A stretch of DNA of 6,493 nt from Nitrospirota bacterium (GTDB taxonomy: Bacteria; Nitrospirota; Nitrospiria; Nitrospirales; UBA8639), in contig JAOUQB010000146.1 in NCBI GenBank assembly GCA_029879555.1, forward strand, positions 1 to 6,493. Reading direction: 5' to 3'. Positions within the stretch are counted from its first letter, which is position 1. Each line of letters begins with the position of its first letter. Positions 6,086-6,493 of this stretch are shown piece after piece. The position numbers were made by a program, and so were the translations under genes. The notes beneath the pieces are model-generated. The model searched no databases and had not been told where the DNA came from. It saw only the letters and a program-made list of their open reading frames with translations.

Positions 6086-6493
6086 GCCAATAAGGACTTT
6101 GTGATGGCATTTCTTTAAAAGTGTATTTCGTAGCACAGATCGCTAAAAATTCCCATATCAGGCATCCCTAGAGAAGAATTAATGTGTCCAGAAGGCTCTC
6201 AAGTCTCTTGATTGAGAAGTAAAAGTATGCTTCCTGGCCCTGTCCGATAATAATTCCTCGCCTTTTGTACGAGTACCTGTTGATATCGGCCTCAACAATT
6301 GTGGGAATTTCCTCTGTGGCCGAATACCGCATTTATTGCCGGGGGATAAGATTACGGAAAAGTTAACGGGGGGCAGTGAACAATAATCGTGAGTTGTAGT
6401 ACATCAGTGAAAGATGCAAGAATTCCGGTCAACGGGGTTCACCCAAAAGGGCATTACGATTGTTTCCCAATCCCCATTCATTTAAATGAACGT
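6086..6493. other. 408-base terminal stretch without a recognisable gene
   Basis: No convincing open frame occurs on either strand. Short inverted repeats are present: TCGGCC (6285-6291 area) against GGCCGA (6318-6323), ACAATTGT (6295-6302), and the palindrome at 6477-6490. TCCGATAA at 6243-6250 resembles a flagellar sigma-28 -10 box but has no correctly spaced -35. The stretch may be the upstream region of a gene beyond the window. Confidence 0.5.
6477..6490. repeat. Perfect 14-base palindrome
   Basis: TTCATTTAAATGAA is fully self-complementary with no spacer. Such AT-rich dyads are typical of dimeric repressor sites, but chance is also plausible in an AT-rich gap. It lies at the window edge, so any gene it controls is out of view. 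Confidence 0.35.

Noticed and set aside
6221..6250. Possible flagellar sigma-28 promoter (TAAA ... TCCGATAA)
   Set aside because: The -10-like box is good, but the only TAAA lies about 19 bases upstream instead of about 15, and no gene follows within view.

Overview
The window looks like chromosomal DNA of a Gram-negative bacterium. All five intact genes start with a signal peptide, and at least two encode outer-membrane beta-barrel proteins. Several of the families (neuromedin-U-type transporter, LTXXQ-like periplasmic protein, glycine-zipper protein, SCTAGR-type arylsulfatase) are ones I associate with Nitrospira-like bacteria and proteobacteria. A Nitrospirota origin is a guess from protein flavour, not from a marker gene. 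The window has no rRNA, tRNA, transposase, phage gene or CRISPR array.

Layout. Positions 29-868 (minus strand) encode a neuromedin-U-like outer-membrane protein. It is divergent from a DUF481 beta-barrel protein at 1198-2220 (plus). After a 192-base gap come two plus-strand genes 54 bases apart: a small secreted beta-rich protein of unknown function (2413-2955) and a glycine-zipper envelope protein (3010-3477). A 460-base gap (3478-3937) holds no convincing gene, but it has a long nested stem-loop at 3528-3580 and a weak promoter candidate. Next is a secreted helical LTXXQ/CpxP-like protein (3938-4423), followed 40 bases later by a broken arylsulfatase gene (4464-6020). A strong intrinsic terminator closes the unit at 6050-6085. 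The last 408 bases show no gene, only a 14-base perfect palindrome at 6477-6490.

The arylsulfatase is the main point of interest. It reads as one typical enzyme of about 518 residues only if three separate lesions are ignored: a one-base frame change inside the signal peptide, a frame change at a run of six G at 5533-5538, and an in-frame TGA at 5790-5792 where Arg is expected. Homology-like sequence continues past the TGA to a proper TAA at 6018. This indicates a recently inactivated gene.

Functionally this is a set of cell-envelope and periplasmic proteins with no clear shared pathway. I found no strong evidence of a new system. The items most worth checking are the decayed sulfatase, the structured segment in the 3478-3937 gap, the doubled N-terminal module of the DUF481 protein, and the uncharacterised four-cysteine secreted protein.
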